A stretch of 64,000 bases of DNA from Bog-752 sp963799395. GTDB lineage: Bacteria > Actinomycetota > Thermoleophilia > UBA2241. Position numbers and translations under genes: made by a program. The DNA lies in the NCBI GenBank assembly GCA_963799395.1, contig CAWCWZ010000060.1, forward strand, positions 27,326-91,325, read 5' to 3'. Under the pieces are notes generated by a model. The model was not told the origin of the DNA. It ran no database searches and saw only the letters and a list, made by a program, of their open reading frames with translations. This document shows positions 18,309 through 27,128 of this stretch, one piece after another; the first letter of the stretch is position 1, and each line of letters starts with the position of its first letter.

Positions 18309-18386
18309 GAGGGACGGGCGGCTGCCATACGGCAGCCGCCCGTCCCTCGACGCAGAGGCGGCCGCGGCCTTACGGCCGCGGCCGCC
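18309..18386. terminator. Two tandem hairpins between convergent genes
   Basis: Hairpin one: arms 18309-18326 and 18331-18348, an 18-bp perfect stem with loop ATAC. Hairpin two: arms 18357-18369 and 18374-18386, a 13-bp perfect stem with loop TTAC. They sit between the plus-strand aminotransferase and the minus-strand nucleotidyltransferase-like gene and probably terminate both transcripts. Confidence 0.72.
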
Positions 18387-18395
18387 CCATCAGGC

Positions 18396-19208
18396 TCACC
18401 AGTCGGAGAAGCCGGTGTTGTACCAGAGCTTGCTCGTGCCCTTCTTGGCGCGCTTGTTCCAGCCCTTGGTCTTGGGCTCGGCCTCGATGCGCGCGAGGAA
18501 CTGGTCGCAGCGGTCCTTGATGTGCTGGCGCTGCTCGGGCGTGAAGGCCGGCACGTTGTCGACGTGCTCCTTGACGCGGCCGAAGTTGGTGGTGGCCGTG
18601 TACCAGAAGCCCCAGTCGTCGGCGAAGCGCCGGGCGATGTAGGTCTGATTGATCCTCTGTGTGTCGTCGTCGCCGATCTCGGCGGTCGTCAGCAGATACT
18701 CGATGTCCTTCAGGTCCTTGTCGTTGATCTCCCAGATCTGCAGCTTCTGCAGCATGATGTCGGCGAGCGTCACGCTATAGGGGTCGAGCTCGAGACGATC
18801 CTTGTAGAGGACCTCGTGACAGTAGTCGAGCTTGTCGAAGAACACGTCGATCATGGGCACGGGACCGGCGTAGTAGATGTGCCGCGTCTTGCCCGACGCC
18901 ATCATCGTCGGCAGGTCGCACTCGTAGCCGAGGGTCTCCATGAACTTGGGCATCTTGCCGCTGTTCTTGCCGTAGGCGGCGTAGTCGATGTCGGTGAAGT
19001 AGCGCTCACCCAGGCGCTCGAGCCGGGCATAGAGCTCGATCTGCTCGGGGAAGTAGTAGTGCAGCGCGAGCGGACCCATGACCCGCATGACGATGTCGGC
19101 CTGGCGAGCGGCGTCGACGATCCTCTTGCCCTCCGCAAGGAAGGCTTCGGGCTTGGGATACTGGTCGAGCGGGATGTCCTTCGGCAGGATGAAGGGCTTG
19201 GTGCTCAT
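18396..19208 (-). CDS. Nucleotidyltransferase-fold protein of unknown role
   Basis: A 270-residue soluble protein with the polymerase-beta-type nucleotidyltransferase pattern. VMGPLALH near residue 45 stands at the G-[GS] position, FTDIDYAAY supplies acids at 73 and 75, and PMIDVFFDKL supplies a third acid near 121. A helical C-terminal part follows with DIMLQKLQIWEINDKDLKDIEYLL, a segment common in uncharacterised nucleotidyltransferase-like proteins. The second residue of the first motif is proline instead of Gly/Ser, so activity is uncertain. The ATG follows GGAGG. It lies 73 bp downstream of a metallophosphoesterase gene, probably on one transcript. Possible roles include RNA or protein nucleotidylation; I have no basis to choose. 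Confidence 0.55.
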   Translation of the reverse strand: MSTKPFILPKDIPLDQYPKPEAFLAEGKRIVDAARQADIVMRVMGPLALHYYFPEQIELYARLERLGERYFTDIDYAAYGKNSGKMPKFMETLGYECDLPTMMASGKTRHIYYAGPVPMIDVFFDKLDYCHEVLYKDRLELDPYSVTLADIMLQKLQIWEINDKDLKDIEYLLTTAEIGDDDTQRINQTYIARRFADDWGFWYTATTNFGRVKEHVDNVPAFTPEQRQHIKDRCDQFLARIEAEPKTKGWNKRAKKGTSKLWYNTGFSDW

Positions 19209-19281
19209 CGCCTGCTATCGCCTCCTTTGGACCACGGACGGAAGACGCCGGCCGGGCGCCGCGTGGATCGATCGTCGTGGA

Positions 19282-20214
19282 TCAACCCTGGGTGAACACG
19301 TAGTCCTTCACCTTCTTCTTGTCGAGCATGATGATGACGCCCTTGAGGATGCCCTCGGAGTACTCGCTGCCGGGGTTGATCATGAGCGTGCGGCCGGCCT
19401 TCTGGGCGCCGCGCGACTCGTGGATGTGGCCGTGGAGGCCGAGCAGCGGCTGGTACTTCTCGATGACCTGCTTGGCGCCCTGGCTGCCGGCGTGGATCTT
19501 CTCTTCGGCCGCCATCTTCATGTTCTCGTCGAGTTTCGGGCACAGGTCGAGCGAGTAGCCGTAGGGCGGCACGTGGAAGTTGAAGATCGCGCTCTCGTAG
19601 TTGGTGACGCGCTTGACGAGCTCGTCGAGATGGACTGAGAGCTCTTCCTCGGACTCCTCACGCGGCGTGTCCCACGGTGTCGGGTTGCTGCGCGAGCACG
19701 ACACCATCTCGTGCCCGTCGATGTCGACGACCAGGTTGTCGCAGGGCTTGACCAGCTTCATGCAGGAGATCATGTCGTCGACCTCCCACCAGTCGTCGTT
19801 GCCCGGACAGATGTAGACCTCGTGGCTCTTGCCCTCGAGGCGCTCGTCGGCCAGCTCGAGCCATTCCTGGATGCGCTCGTAGGCGCGGTGCTTGAAGAGC
19901 TTGTCGATCAGCTTGGGGTCGGCCTTGGTGGCTTCGAACTCCTCGCGGGTCTGATGCACCCAGTAGTAGCCCGCGTTCTCGATGATCTTCTTGACGTCGG
20001 CGAGCTCGGCTTCGGTGTTCATCTCGGTGTACATGCCCATGAGGTGGCACTCCCAGCCACCGCCGGGCTTTTCGACCATGGGGATGAGCACCTTGCCGAG
20101 CAGGTCGCCGTTCAGCACGGCGACGTCGACGCCGTAGATGGGCAGGGCGTTCAGGAACTTGCGGTAGCAGACGTTCGAGCCGTGGATATCGGTGACGTAG
20201 AACAGTTTGATCAT
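19282..20214 (-). CDS. Calcineurin-like metallophosphoesterase
   Basis: A 310-residue phosphoesterase with the five metal motifs in order: FYVTDIHGS (D-x-H) at the N-terminus, VLNGDLLG (GD), ICPGNDDWWE (GN-D/H), FNFHVPPYG (H) and LLGLHGHIHES (GH-x-H) near residue 255. These would hold a two-metal phosphodiesterase or phosphatase site. A largely helical insert of about 80 residues lies between the second and third motifs and may set substrate choice. No signal peptide or membrane segment is seen, so it is cytoplasmic. The ATG at 20214 has a GGGAG site. It is separated from the upstream permease by a hairpin and leads into the nucleotidyltransferase-like gene. Substrate unknown. Confidence 0.85.
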   Translation of the reverse strand: MIKLFYVTDIHGSNVCYRKFLNALPIYGVDVAVLNGDLLGKVLIPMVEKPGGGWECHLMGMYTEMNTEAELADVKKIIENAGYYWVHQTREEFEATKADPKLIDKLFKHRAYERIQEWLELADERLEGKSHEVYICPGNDDWWEVDDMISCMKLVKPCDNLVVDIDGHEMVSCSRSNPTPWDTPREESEEELSVHLDELVKRVTNYESAIFNFHVPPYGYSLDLCPKLDENMKMAAEEKIHAGSQGAKQVIEKYQPLLGLHGHIHESRGAQKAGRTLMINPGSEYSEGILKGVIIMLDKKKVKDYVFTQG

Positions 20215-20240
20215 CTATCACGCTCCCTGTGATGAAACTG

Positions 20241-20266
20241 GGGGCGGGAGCCGGAACTCCCGCCCC
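20241..20266 (-). terminator. Hairpin between permease and phosphoesterase
   Basis: A 10-bp perfect GC stem (20241-20250 with 20257-20266) and a six-base loop lie directly after the permease stop. It probably ends or attenuates the permease transcript before the phosphoesterase gene. Confidence 0.5.
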
Positions 20267-20283
20267 CCACGCGGCTTGTCAGG

Positions 20284-21921
20284 TCACTCCGGAGGCAGCT
20301 CGCCGTAGGTCACGGCCGAGATGTCCATGCCGGACTTCGACTTGTTGTAGGCGCTCCAGGCGTAGTACCAGATGATGCCGGCGACCCAGATACCGACGAA
20401 CAGAATGACCGAGGAGCCGGTGAACGTCGCGGTCGCCGCGTTGTGGACGATGAAGTAGTAGAGCAGGATGCAGAGGTAGACCATGTCGACCGAGGCGCCC
20501 CAGACGATCACGGGCAGGCCGAGGAAGGTCCACTTCTTGTACGGCGACGAATCCCACACGCCCTTGGCCCTGCGTGAGTAGGGGAACCAGAAGGCAGCGA
20601 TCGCCGTCGGAATGAACACCGAGGTCACCTGCATGCCGGTGAGCACGATGTTCTGCATCGTGTTCTGCAGGAGCGTGTAGTAGAGGACGAGCAATGCCTG
20701 ACCGAGGACGAGGCAGAGAACGTGGTTCTTGACCGGCGAAGCGAAGCGCGGGTTGATGTCGGTGAACCACTTGGGGCCCATGCGGTCCATGCCCCAGGCG
20801 AACAGGATACGCGGGAAGGCCAGGTACGAAAGCGCCAGCCACCAGACGGTGAAGGCCACATACGAGAAGCCCATGATGCCGGCGGCGAGCTTCGTGTACC
20901 AGGCCGACGTACCTATGACGTACACGGCGAGGTCGATGAAGTTGCTGCCGTACGGCATGTGGGCCATCGAGGCGATCGGCCCGTTGTTGTCGTTCCAGGC
21001 CGACGCGTTCAGGAACTGGAAGCCGACCGTGTGGTACAGGATGATGGCGAACCACATCATGAAGATGAACGGCACCAGGATGGCGAAGGTGTTGGCCCAG
21101 ATGATCGACTTGTCGGGGCGCTTGACCTCGCCGGCGATGAAGGCGATCGAGTAGGCGTAGGCGAACAGCCACGACATGGCGACCATGGTGCCCAGGGTGG
21201 CGCTCCAGTTCGTGTGCGTGGGCATGACCTGGCCGGCGGCCGTGCCGACCTGAGCGATGAAGGTGTGGTAGGTGGGGCCGTGGACGCCAGGCGCCGCCGC
21301 GGCCGCGTCCCACTTGCTCATGAACTTGGCCCGCGACGTGAAGGTCAGGACCACGCCGATCAGGGCGCAGCCGCCGATGCCGAAGAACATGACGATCTTC
21401 TGCGCCCGGGCAAAGATCTTGATGCCGAAGACCACGAACAGGAAGCCGACGACGTTGAGAATGGACGCGATGAGGAAGGTGTGCCAGGTGGCGCTGACCA
21501 GCCAGTTGGAGGCGCCGGTCCAGCCCAGGTAGTTGAAGGTGATGGTGAGACCGGGATCGACGGCCAGCGGCGCCAGCACGTAGAGCCACATCAGCCAGAT
21601 GGCGGCGTCGCCGAAGCTCTGGGCGATGCCGTAGACCGGGTGGATGATGCGCGAGTTGTACACGTACTCGCCGCCCGACCGCGGCATGGAGCCGCCGAGG
21701 ATGCCCCAGACGAGCGGGAAGCCGATGCCGGCCAGCACGGCCGAGATGATGGCGGCGATGATGAGGTTGCCACCGAGGAAGACGCCGAGACCGAGGCTGA
21801 TGGTCACCCAGATGCTGGGAGTCAGTCCCTGGTTCATGAAGCCGACCGCGAACGCGTCCATCATGGAGAGGCCGCGCACCAGGCCGCTTGCCTTGCGTGC
21901 ATAAGCTAGTTCGTCAGACAC
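20284..21921 (-). CDS. APC-superfamily amino-acid permease
   Basis: A 545-residue integral membrane transporter with about 12-14 hydrophobic segments. The first segments contain GLSMMDAFAVGFMNQGLTPSIW and GGNLIIAAIISAVLAGIGF, then MPRSGGEYVYNSRIIHP, the hallmark of the amino acid-polyamine-organocation family after helix 2. A long external loop follows helix 6, and the C-terminus is cytoplasmic. The preferred start is GTG 21921 behind AAGGGGG; the frame extends further upstream but overlaps the Lrp gene. The substrate is likely an amino acid or amine; the neighbouring aminotransferase and Lrp regulator support uptake for catabolism, as inference. It is probably controlled by the Lrp protein encoded just upstream. 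Confidence 0.88.
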   Translation of the reverse strand: MSDELAYARKASGLVRGLSMMDAFAVGFMNQGLTPSIWVTISLGLGVFLGGNLIIAAIISAVLAGIGFPLVWGILGGSMPRSGGEYVYNSRIIHPVYGIAQSFGDAAIWLMWLYVLAPLAVDPGLTITFNYLGWTGASNWLVSATWHTFLIASILNVVGFLFVVFGIKIFARAQKIVMFFGIGGCALIGVVLTFTSRAKFMSKWDAAAAAPGVHGPTYHTFIAQVGTAAGQVMPTHTNWSATLGTMVAMSWLFAYAYSIAFIAGEVKRPDKSIIWANTFAILVPFIFMMWFAIILYHTVGFQFLNASAWNDNNGPIASMAHMPYGSNFIDLAVYVIGTSAWYTKLAAGIMGFSYVAFTVWWLALSYLAFPRILFAWGMDRMGPKWFTDINPRFASPVKNHVLCLVLGQALLVLYYTLLQNTMQNIVLTGMQVTSVFIPTAIAAFWFPYSRRAKGVWDSSPYKKWTFLGLPVIVWGASVDMVYLCILLYYFIVHNAATATFTGSSVILFVGIWVAGIIWYYAWSAYNKSKSGMDISAVTYGELPPE

Positions 21922-22007
21922 TATCGCCCCCTTGGATCCCTTCAACGACCGCCCGACCATACTGGAGAGACTACGGGGACGGCCGTCCGATACACACCTA
22001 CCTTGAG

Positions 22008-22499
22008 CTAGAGTCCGCCGCCTCCCTTCTCCCCGACCGTCTCGGGAATGCGCCACTGATAGATGTCCTTGAGCTTCCAGGGGACCACGACGGTCCTTGT
22101 CCGCGAGACTCCCTGGACCTTGCCGATCACCTCGTCGACGAAGCGCAACAGGTCTTCGGTGTCGCGCGCGTACACCTGCGCGCTCAAGTCGCCGTCGCCG
22201 ACCGATCCGGCGACGTAGCTGATGTTGTCGAGGCTGCAGAGCCGCTCGGCCACGGCCTGGAGCATGCCGGGCGCGACCTCGATGATCACGTCGCCGGTGA
22301 CCCGGTAGCCGACCGCCTGCGGGTTGACGATGGCGGTAACCTTGATGACGCCGGCGCGCACGAGCCGCTCGATGCGGTAGCGCACGGCCCGTTCGGACAC
22401 GTGACCGATGCGACGGGTCATCTCAGCGGACGAGACGCGACCGTCTTCGGAAAGGAGCGCGACGATCTGGCGATCGATCGCGTCGAGAGTGAATGTCAC
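22008..22499 (-). CDS. Lrp/AsnC-family transcriptional regulator
   Basis: A 163-residue regulator with an N-terminal winged helix-turn-helix (LDAIDRQIVALLSEDGRVSSAEMTRRIGHVSERAVRYRIERLVRAGVIKV, here split by comment: LDAIDRQIVALL then VSERAVRYRIERL) and a C-terminal RAM ligand-binding domain with VIIEVAPGM, VAGSVGDGDL and VYARDTEDLLRFVDEVI. Such proteins bind amino acids and control their uptake and catabolism, often acting on adjacent genes. The GTG start at 22499 and a promoter with a short leader are visible. The permease gene begins 86 bp after its TAG stop, so both may be one transcript or an autoregulated unit. The effector is unknown. Confidence 0.9.
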   Translation of the reverse strand: MTFTLDAIDRQIVALLSEDGRVSSAEMTRRIGHVSERAVRYRIERLVRAGVIKVTAIVNPQAVGYRVTGDVIIEVAPGMLQAVAERLCSLDNISYVAGSVGDGDLSAQVYARDTEDLLRFVDEVIGKVQGVSRTRTVVVPWKLKDIYQWRIPETVGEKGGGGL

Positions 22500-22515
22500 C
22501 CCAGTTCCCCCATCG

Positions 22516-22544
22516 TCTGTACAACGCCCTGTACTTCAATCCAA
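22516..22544 (-). promoter_or_regulatory. Promoter of the Lrp-family regulator
   Basis: TTGGAT (22544-22539), 17-base spacer and TACAGA (22521-22516) on the minus strand, giving a leader of about 10 bases before GTG 22499. The rest of the gap to 22729 shows nothing else I can support. Confidence 0.5.
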
Positions 22545-22729
22545 CCGTCGGAAAATGTCAACCTGCCGCGCAGCCTCGTAGGATTCGCACACTCGCCTGC
22601 GACCGCACGTCGGTTTCTGACAGTCCGCACCACGAAGGGAACGCGACCGAAGAACTCGGCCGAAACCCCCCGGGGCGCAGACTATCGCACCTCGCCCGCC
22701 AATGCGAGGGGTGTCGAGCCTCGCGGGCG

Positions 22730-24622
22730 TCAGGTCGGACTGCCGGGGCGGGCGCCCACGGCGGCGACCTCGTCGCCCGTCAGGCGCTGCACGGCGCCGA
22801 ACTTACAGACCTGGCGGCAGGTGTCGCACTTCGTACAAAGTGTGGTGTCGATCGCGTGGGCCTGCTTGCGCTCGCCGCCGACGGCGCCGACCGGACACTT
22901 CTTGACGCACAGCGTGCAGCCCGTGCAGGTCTCGGGATCGATGCTGTAGGTGATGAGCGCGATGCAGGCCCGCGCCGGGCAGGCGGCGTCGTAGATGTGG
23001 GCCTCGTACTCGTCGCGGAAGTAGCGGATGGTCGTGAGCACGGGGTTGGGTGCCGTCTGGCCCAGCCCGCAGAGGCTGGTGCGCTTGATCGTCTCGGCGA
23101 GCTTCTGCAGGCGTTCGATGTCGCCGTCCTCGCCTTGGCCGGCCGTGATGCGCTCGAGGATCTCGAGCATGCGCTTGGTGCCCAGGCGGCAGGGAACGCA
23201 CTTGCCGCAGCTCTCGTTCTGGGTGAACTGCAAGAAGTAGCGCGCGAGGTCGACCATGCAGGTCTGGTCGTCGGCGACGACCATGCCGCCCGAGCCCATG
23301 ATCGCGCCGGTGGCGGCCAGGCTCTCGTAGTCGATCGGCGTGTCGATCAGCGCCGCCGGCACGCAGCCGCCCGAGGGGCCACCGAGCTGCACCGCCTTGA
23401 ACTCGCGGCCGCCCTTGATGCCGCCGCCGACGCCGTAGACCATCTCCCTGATGGTCGAGCCGATCGGCACCTCGGCGAGGCCGCCGTTGACCACCTTGCC
23501 GGCCAGCGAGAAGGCCTTGGTGCCGCGGCTCTTCTCGGTGCCCAGCGCGGCGTAGGCGGCCGCGCCGTTGGTGATGATCCAGGGGATGTTGGCGTAGGTC
23601 TCGACGTTGTTGATGTTGGTGGGCTTGCTCCAGAGGCCCGACACCGCCGGGAACGGCGGCCGCGAGCGCGGCATGCCGCGACGGCCCTCGATGCTCGCCA
23701 TCAGGGCCGTCTCCTCGCCGCAGACGAAGGCGCCGGCGCCCTCCTTGATCTTCACATGGAAGCTCCGGTCGGAGCCGAACACCCCGTCGCCGAGGAAGCC
23801 GCGCTCTTCGGCCTGGGCGATCGCCAGGCGCAGGCGCTTGACCGCCAGGGGATACTCGGCGCGCACGTAGATGTAGCCGTCGCGGGCGCCGATCGCATAC
23901 GAGCCGATGATCATGCCCTCGATCACCGCGTGCGGGTCGCCGTCCATGATCGAAGCGTCCATGAAGGCGCCGGGGTCGCCCTCATCGCCGTTGCAGATGA
24001 GGTACTTCTGGTCGCTCTGCGAGGCGGCCGCGAACTTCCACTTCTGGCCGGTCGGAAAGCCGGCGCCGCCGCGGCCGCGGATGCCCGAGGCGAGGACCTC
24101 GTCGACGACCCACTCGGGCGTCTTCTCGGTGACGACGGTGCGGGCGGCGGCGTAGCCGCCGCGTGCGACGTACTCCTCGATGCGCTCGGGGTGGATGATG
24201 CCGACGTCGCGCAGCGCGATGCGCGTCTGCTGGGCGTAGAAGGGGATGTCGTGCCAGCAGGCGATGCGCTCGCCGCTGCCCGGCTCGATGTAGAGGAGGT
24301 CTTCGACGATGGCGCCGCCGACGAGGTGTTCCTCGACGATGCGCTTGACGTGCTTGGCCTTGAGCTTGGGGTAGTAGGTCTCCTCGCCCGAGATGACCGC
24401 GAGCGGCCCCTGCGAGCAGAGGCCGTGACAGCCGATGATGGCGACCTCGACCTCGTCGGCCAGACCGGCCGCGGCGATCTCCTCTTCGAAGGCCGCGAAC
24501 ATCTTGAGCGAGCCGGCGAAGACGCAGGCCGTGCCGGCGCAGACCTGCACGCGGCGCTTGCCGTTCGCGGCCGGCACGACACCGACGCGCACGCCGCCGG
24601 CGGCGGCCATCTCGTCACTCAT
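22730..24622 (-). CDS. nuoF: NuoF/HydB-type NADH-binding flavoprotein with extra ferredoxin domains
   Basis: The diaphorase subunit of a soluble NAD-linked complex (bifurcating hydrogenase, formate dehydrogenase or similar), 630 residues. Order of domains: N-terminal thioredoxin-like [2Fe-2S] domain (VCAGTACVFAGS and IGCHGLCSQGP); the FMN/NADH core with SGIRGRGGAGFPTGQKW, ICNGDEGDPGAFMD and GAGAFVCGEETALMASIEG; the N3-type [4Fe-4S] motif ESCGKCVPCRLGT plus a later cysteine; and a C-terminal bacterial ferredoxin pair, CTGCTLCVKKCP and CTKCDTCRQVCK. This is the HydB/HndC form, longer than respiratory NuoF. It overlaps nuoE by 8 bases. No hydrogenase or formate dehydrogenase catalytic subunit lies nearby, so the partner is encoded elsewhere. 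Confidence 0.92.
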   Translation of the reverse strand: MSDEMAAAGGVRVGVVPAANGKRRVQVCAGTACVFAGSLKMFAAFEEEIAAAGLADEVEVAIIGCHGLCSQGPLAVISGEETYYPKLKAKHVKRIVEEHLVGGAIVEDLLYIEPGSGERIACWHDIPFYAQQTRIALRDVGIIHPERIEEYVARGGYAAARTVVTEKTPEWVVDEVLASGIRGRGGAGFPTGQKWKFAAASQSDQKYLICNGDEGDPGAFMDASIMDGDPHAVIEGMIIGSYAIGARDGYIYVRAEYPLAVKRLRLAIAQAEERGFLGDGVFGSDRSFHVKIKEGAGAFVCGEETALMASIEGRRGMPRSRPPFPAVSGLWSKPTNINNVETYANIPWIITNGAAAYAALGTEKSRGTKAFSLAGKVVNGGLAEVPIGSTIREMVYGVGGGIKGGREFKAVQLGGPSGGCVPAALIDTPIDYESLAATGAIMGSGGMVVADDQTCMVDLARYFLQFTQNESCGKCVPCRLGTKRMLEILERITAGQGEDGDIERLQKLAETIKRTSLCGLGQTAPNPVLTTIRYFRDEYEAHIYDAACPARACIALITYSIDPETCTGCTLCVKKCPVGAVGGERKQAHAIDTTLCTKCDTCRQVCKFGAVQRLTGDEVAAVGARPGSPT

Positions 24623-25223
24623 GGCCGCCGTCCTTTGCCGAGCCGCTCGCCCCGGGGTGTGCGTCCCCGGGCCCGGCCGTGGCGCCCCTCAGGTCGTCGG
24701 CCGTGAGGCCGAGGCCGCCGAGCACCTCGAGGATGTACTTGCGGGTCGCGTCGGGCGTGAGGTTGCCAAAGGTCTCGGCGTCGATGCGCATGACCGGCGC
24801 CTGGGAGCAGGCCCCCATGCAGGCCACCGAGCCGAGCGTGAAGCTCATGTCCGGCGTGGTGCCGCCGTCGGGCACGCCGAGCTCCTGCTCGAGGGCCTCG
24901 GTGATCCGCGGCGCGCCGGCCACGTGACAGGCGGTGCCGTGGCAGACGAAGACCCTGTGACGGCCGCTGGGCTCGGTCGAGAACTGGGCGTAGAAGGTGA
25001 CGATGCCGTAGATGCGTGAGGCGGGCACGCCCGACAGCCGGGCGATCTCGTCGACGACCGGTTCGGGCAGATAGCCGTAGTGAGCCTGCACATGCTGCAG
25101 CACGGCGATGAGGTTGCCGTTCGGGTCGATCTCGCCGACGACCCGGCCGACCTCGGACAGGTCGAGATCGAGAGCAGACGCCGCGGGATCGGCCTGGGGG
25201 GTGTCTTTTGCGCGCCTGGGCAT
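24615..25223 (-). CDS. nuoE: NuoE/HydC-type thioredoxin-like [2Fe-2S] subunit
   Basis: The 24-kDa-type subunit (202 residues) that relays electrons beside NuoF. It has a helical N-terminus with LIAVLQHVQAHYGYLPEPVVDEIARL, then GIVTFYAQFS, the cluster ligands CHGTACHVAGA (C-x4-C) and VACMGACSQAPVM (C-x3-C). These hold one [2Fe-2S] cluster. The start is ATG 25223, eight bases after a GGAG site; a longer open frame upstream lacks similarity. A disordered Gly/Asp/Ala-rich tail of about 20 residues closes the protein. It is translationally coupled to the NuoF gene. The gap 25224-25449 is low-complexity GC-rich DNA with no gene. Confidence 0.92.
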   Translation of the reverse strand: MPRRAKDTPQADPAASALDLDLSEVGRVVGEIDPNGNLIAVLQHVQAHYGYLPEPVVDEIARLSGVPASRIYGIVTFYAQFSTEPSGRHRVFVCHGTACHVAGAPRITEALEQELGVPDGGTTPDMSFTLGSVACMGACSQAPVMRIDAETFGNLTPDATRKYILEVLGGLGLTADDLRGATAGPGDAHPGASGSAKDGGHE

Positions 25224-25449
25224 CGCATCACTCCGCTTCGTCACCACGAACGGCCCACGGGGGCGTTCCATCATCAACGTCGGCTGCGTGTCTGCTCGAG
25301 CCGGTCGCCGCGCGTCGGCATCGCGGCCCGAGACCCGGACGACCGCTCGACCCATTGTCGCGCCTCGGCGGCGGGGCGCGCAACCGCGAGCCCCGGCGGC
25401 GGGGCGCGCCACCGCGCGCCACCGCCGACGGCCGCGAGCGGCTCGCGCC

Positions 25450-26331
25450 TCAGGCCGCCCCGGTCTGCGCCTTGCAGGCCGCCAGGGCGTTCTTCAGGAG
25501 GATCACATTGGTCACCGGGCCGACCCCGCCGGGCACCGGGGTGACCTTCGAGGCCACCTCGCAGACGCCGTCGAACTCGAGGCTGCCGACCTGCTTGCCG
25601 TCGATGCGGATGGTGGTGACGTCGACGACGATCGCGCCCGGCTTGACCATGTCCTTCTTGATCAGGTTCTGCACCGGCGCGGCGCAGATGAGCACGTCGG
25701 CCTCGCGGCAGGCGGCGGGCACGTCCTTGCTGAACACGTGGACGACGTGCACGGTCGCGTTCTTGTTCAGGCACAGCAGGGCGGCCGGCTTGCCGACGAT
25801 GTTCGAGTGGTTGACGATCGTGACGTTGAGGCCCCGGTCCTTGCCCTCGTCGTCGACGTACATCAGGTCGACGCCTTCTCGCGCGAGGATCTCCATGCAG
25901 GCCGACGGCGTGGCCGGCGCGAACAGAAAGTCGCCGAGCAGCACATGACCGATGTTGGCCGGGTTCACGCAGTCGAGGTCCTTTACCTGTGCGATGGCGT
26001 TGAAGACGGCGTTCTGGTCGATCTCGCCGGCCATCGGCATGAGGGCCAGGATGCCGTGCACGGCCGGGTCGGCGTTGAGCCCGGCGATGAGGTCGAGGAC
26101 CTCGGCCTGGCTCGTACCGGCCGGCAGCGTGTGGTTGAAGTAGTTGAAGCCGACCGTGCCGGTGTTCTTCTCGATCTGACCGCGGTAGAACTGCGCGCCG
26201 CCGTCGTCGCCGACGAGGATGGTCGCGACGCCCGGCTTGACGCCCCGGGCGGCGAGCTTCTCGACCTCGGCGACGATCTCGGCGCGCACCTGCTCGGCGA
26301 TCGCCTTGCCGTCGATGATCTGCGCTGTCAT
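25450..26331 (-). CDS. folD: Bifunctional FolD-type methylene-THF dehydrogenase, with altered cyclohydrolase lysine
   Basis: FolD oxidises 5,10-methylene-THF to methenyl-THF with NAD(P) and usually also hydrolyses methenyl-THF. The 293-residue protein shows TILVGDDGGAQFYRGQIEKN near residues 38-57, GILALMPMAG, KDLDCVNPANIG, NHSNIVGKPAALLCLNKNATV and PVPGGVGPVTNVILLKNAL. In typical FolD the motif is Y-x3-K, whose lysine is needed for cyclohydrolase activity; here the residue is Ile (Y-R-G-Q-I), with a lysine only two places later. That suggests weak or no cyclohydrolase activity, and a dedicated cyclohydrolase gene follows upstream in the same direction. The ATG is at 26331. The usual partner residues otherwise look normal. 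Confidence 0.9.
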   Translation of the reverse strand: MTAQIIDGKAIAEQVRAEIVAEVEKLAARGVKPGVATILVGDDGGAQFYRGQIEKNTGTVGFNYFNHTLPAGTSQAEVLDLIAGLNADPAVHGILALMPMAGEIDQNAVFNAIAQVKDLDCVNPANIGHVLLGDFLFAPATPSACMEILAREGVDLMYVDDEGKDRGLNVTIVNHSNIVGKPAALLCLNKNATVHVVHVFSKDVPAACREADVLICAAPVQNLIKKDMVKPGAIVVDVTTIRIDGKQVGSLEFDGVCEVASKVTPVPGGVGPVTNVILLKNALAACKAQTGAA

Positions 26332-26387
26332 CTTGAGTCCAGTCCTTTGTTCGCTTGCCTTCGCGCGACGGGCCGCCGCGCGCTGCT

Positions 26388-27029
26388 TTACAGCTTGCTG
26401 TGGGTGATCGCCATGACCTCGGCGCGCAGCGTGACGGCGTCGGCGAGGATGCTCTCGAGCTCGGCGCGGCACTGGGCCACGTAGGACTCGTCCCTGATCG
26501 ACCCCAGGTTGATCAGCACGTTCAGGGCGGCGCCCTGCGCCGCCCCCTCGCCGAGGATGGCGCCGATCGCGGCATCGGTCACGGCGGCCGGGTTGCCGAG
26601 CTCGGCCGCCGTCTTTGCCAGGCGGCACACATCGAGCGCCACGCGGGCGATCTCGAGCGGCACGTTGGCCGCCACCTTGAGCGCCGCCTGGATGTGGGCG
26701 GCGCGGACGGTCTGCTGCTCGGCCGTGTCCTTGGGCATGCGGTAGCCCTCGATCACGCCGTTGTAGGCGGTGGTGTCGTCCTGCAGGAGGCGCTCGAGCT
26801 CGGTGCGGCAGGCCTCGGAGCGGCCCACGATGTCTTTCAGGGACGCCTCGACTGCGGCGAACTTCTCTTTCCCGATCGTCAGGTTACAGACCATCGACAC
26901 GAGCGCCGCGCCCAGGGCGCCGGCGCAGGCCGAGACGCTGCCGCCGCCCGGCGCCGGCTTGCCCGACGCGGCGTCGTCGACGTAGGTCTGCAGGGGTTCG
27001 TCGCGGTAGATGGTGACTTCGTCGCTCAC
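26388..27029 (-). CDS. fchA: Methenyl-THF cyclohydrolase, FchA/FTCD family
   Basis: A 213-residue helical protein of the formiminotransferase-cyclodeaminase family. It includes the characteristic ASGKPAPGGGSVSACAGALGAALVSMV near residue 22 and helical repeats with VPLEIARVALDVCRLAKTAAELGNPAAVTDAAIGA. Stand-alone forms in acetogens and purinolytic anaerobes hydrolyse 5,10-methenyl-THF to 10-formyl-THF (FchA), or deaminate formimino-THF. With fhs upstream and folD downstream the cyclohydrolase role is favoured, giving the chain formate/10-formyl/methenyl/methylene-THF. The GTG start at 27029 follows CGGAGG; it ends in TAA, 56 bp before folD. Confidence 0.87.
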   Translation of the reverse strand: MSDEVTIYRDEPLQTYVDDAASGKPAPGGGSVSACAGALGAALVSMVCNLTIGKEKFAAVEASLKDIVGRSEACRTELERLLQDDTTAYNGVIEGYRMPKDTAEQQTVRAAHIQAALKVAANVPLEIARVALDVCRLAKTAAELGNPAAVTDAAIGAILGEGAAQGAALNVLINLGSIRDESYVAQCRAELESILADAVTLRAEVMAITHSKL

Positions 27030-27128
27030 CCGTTCCTCCGATCACTTAAGGAACCATCGCGCGGTCCGGCCCGCTCACCGCGCCCGCCATGGGCGCGGCG
27101 TCGGCGACCGTCCCGTCACAGTGGGTAC

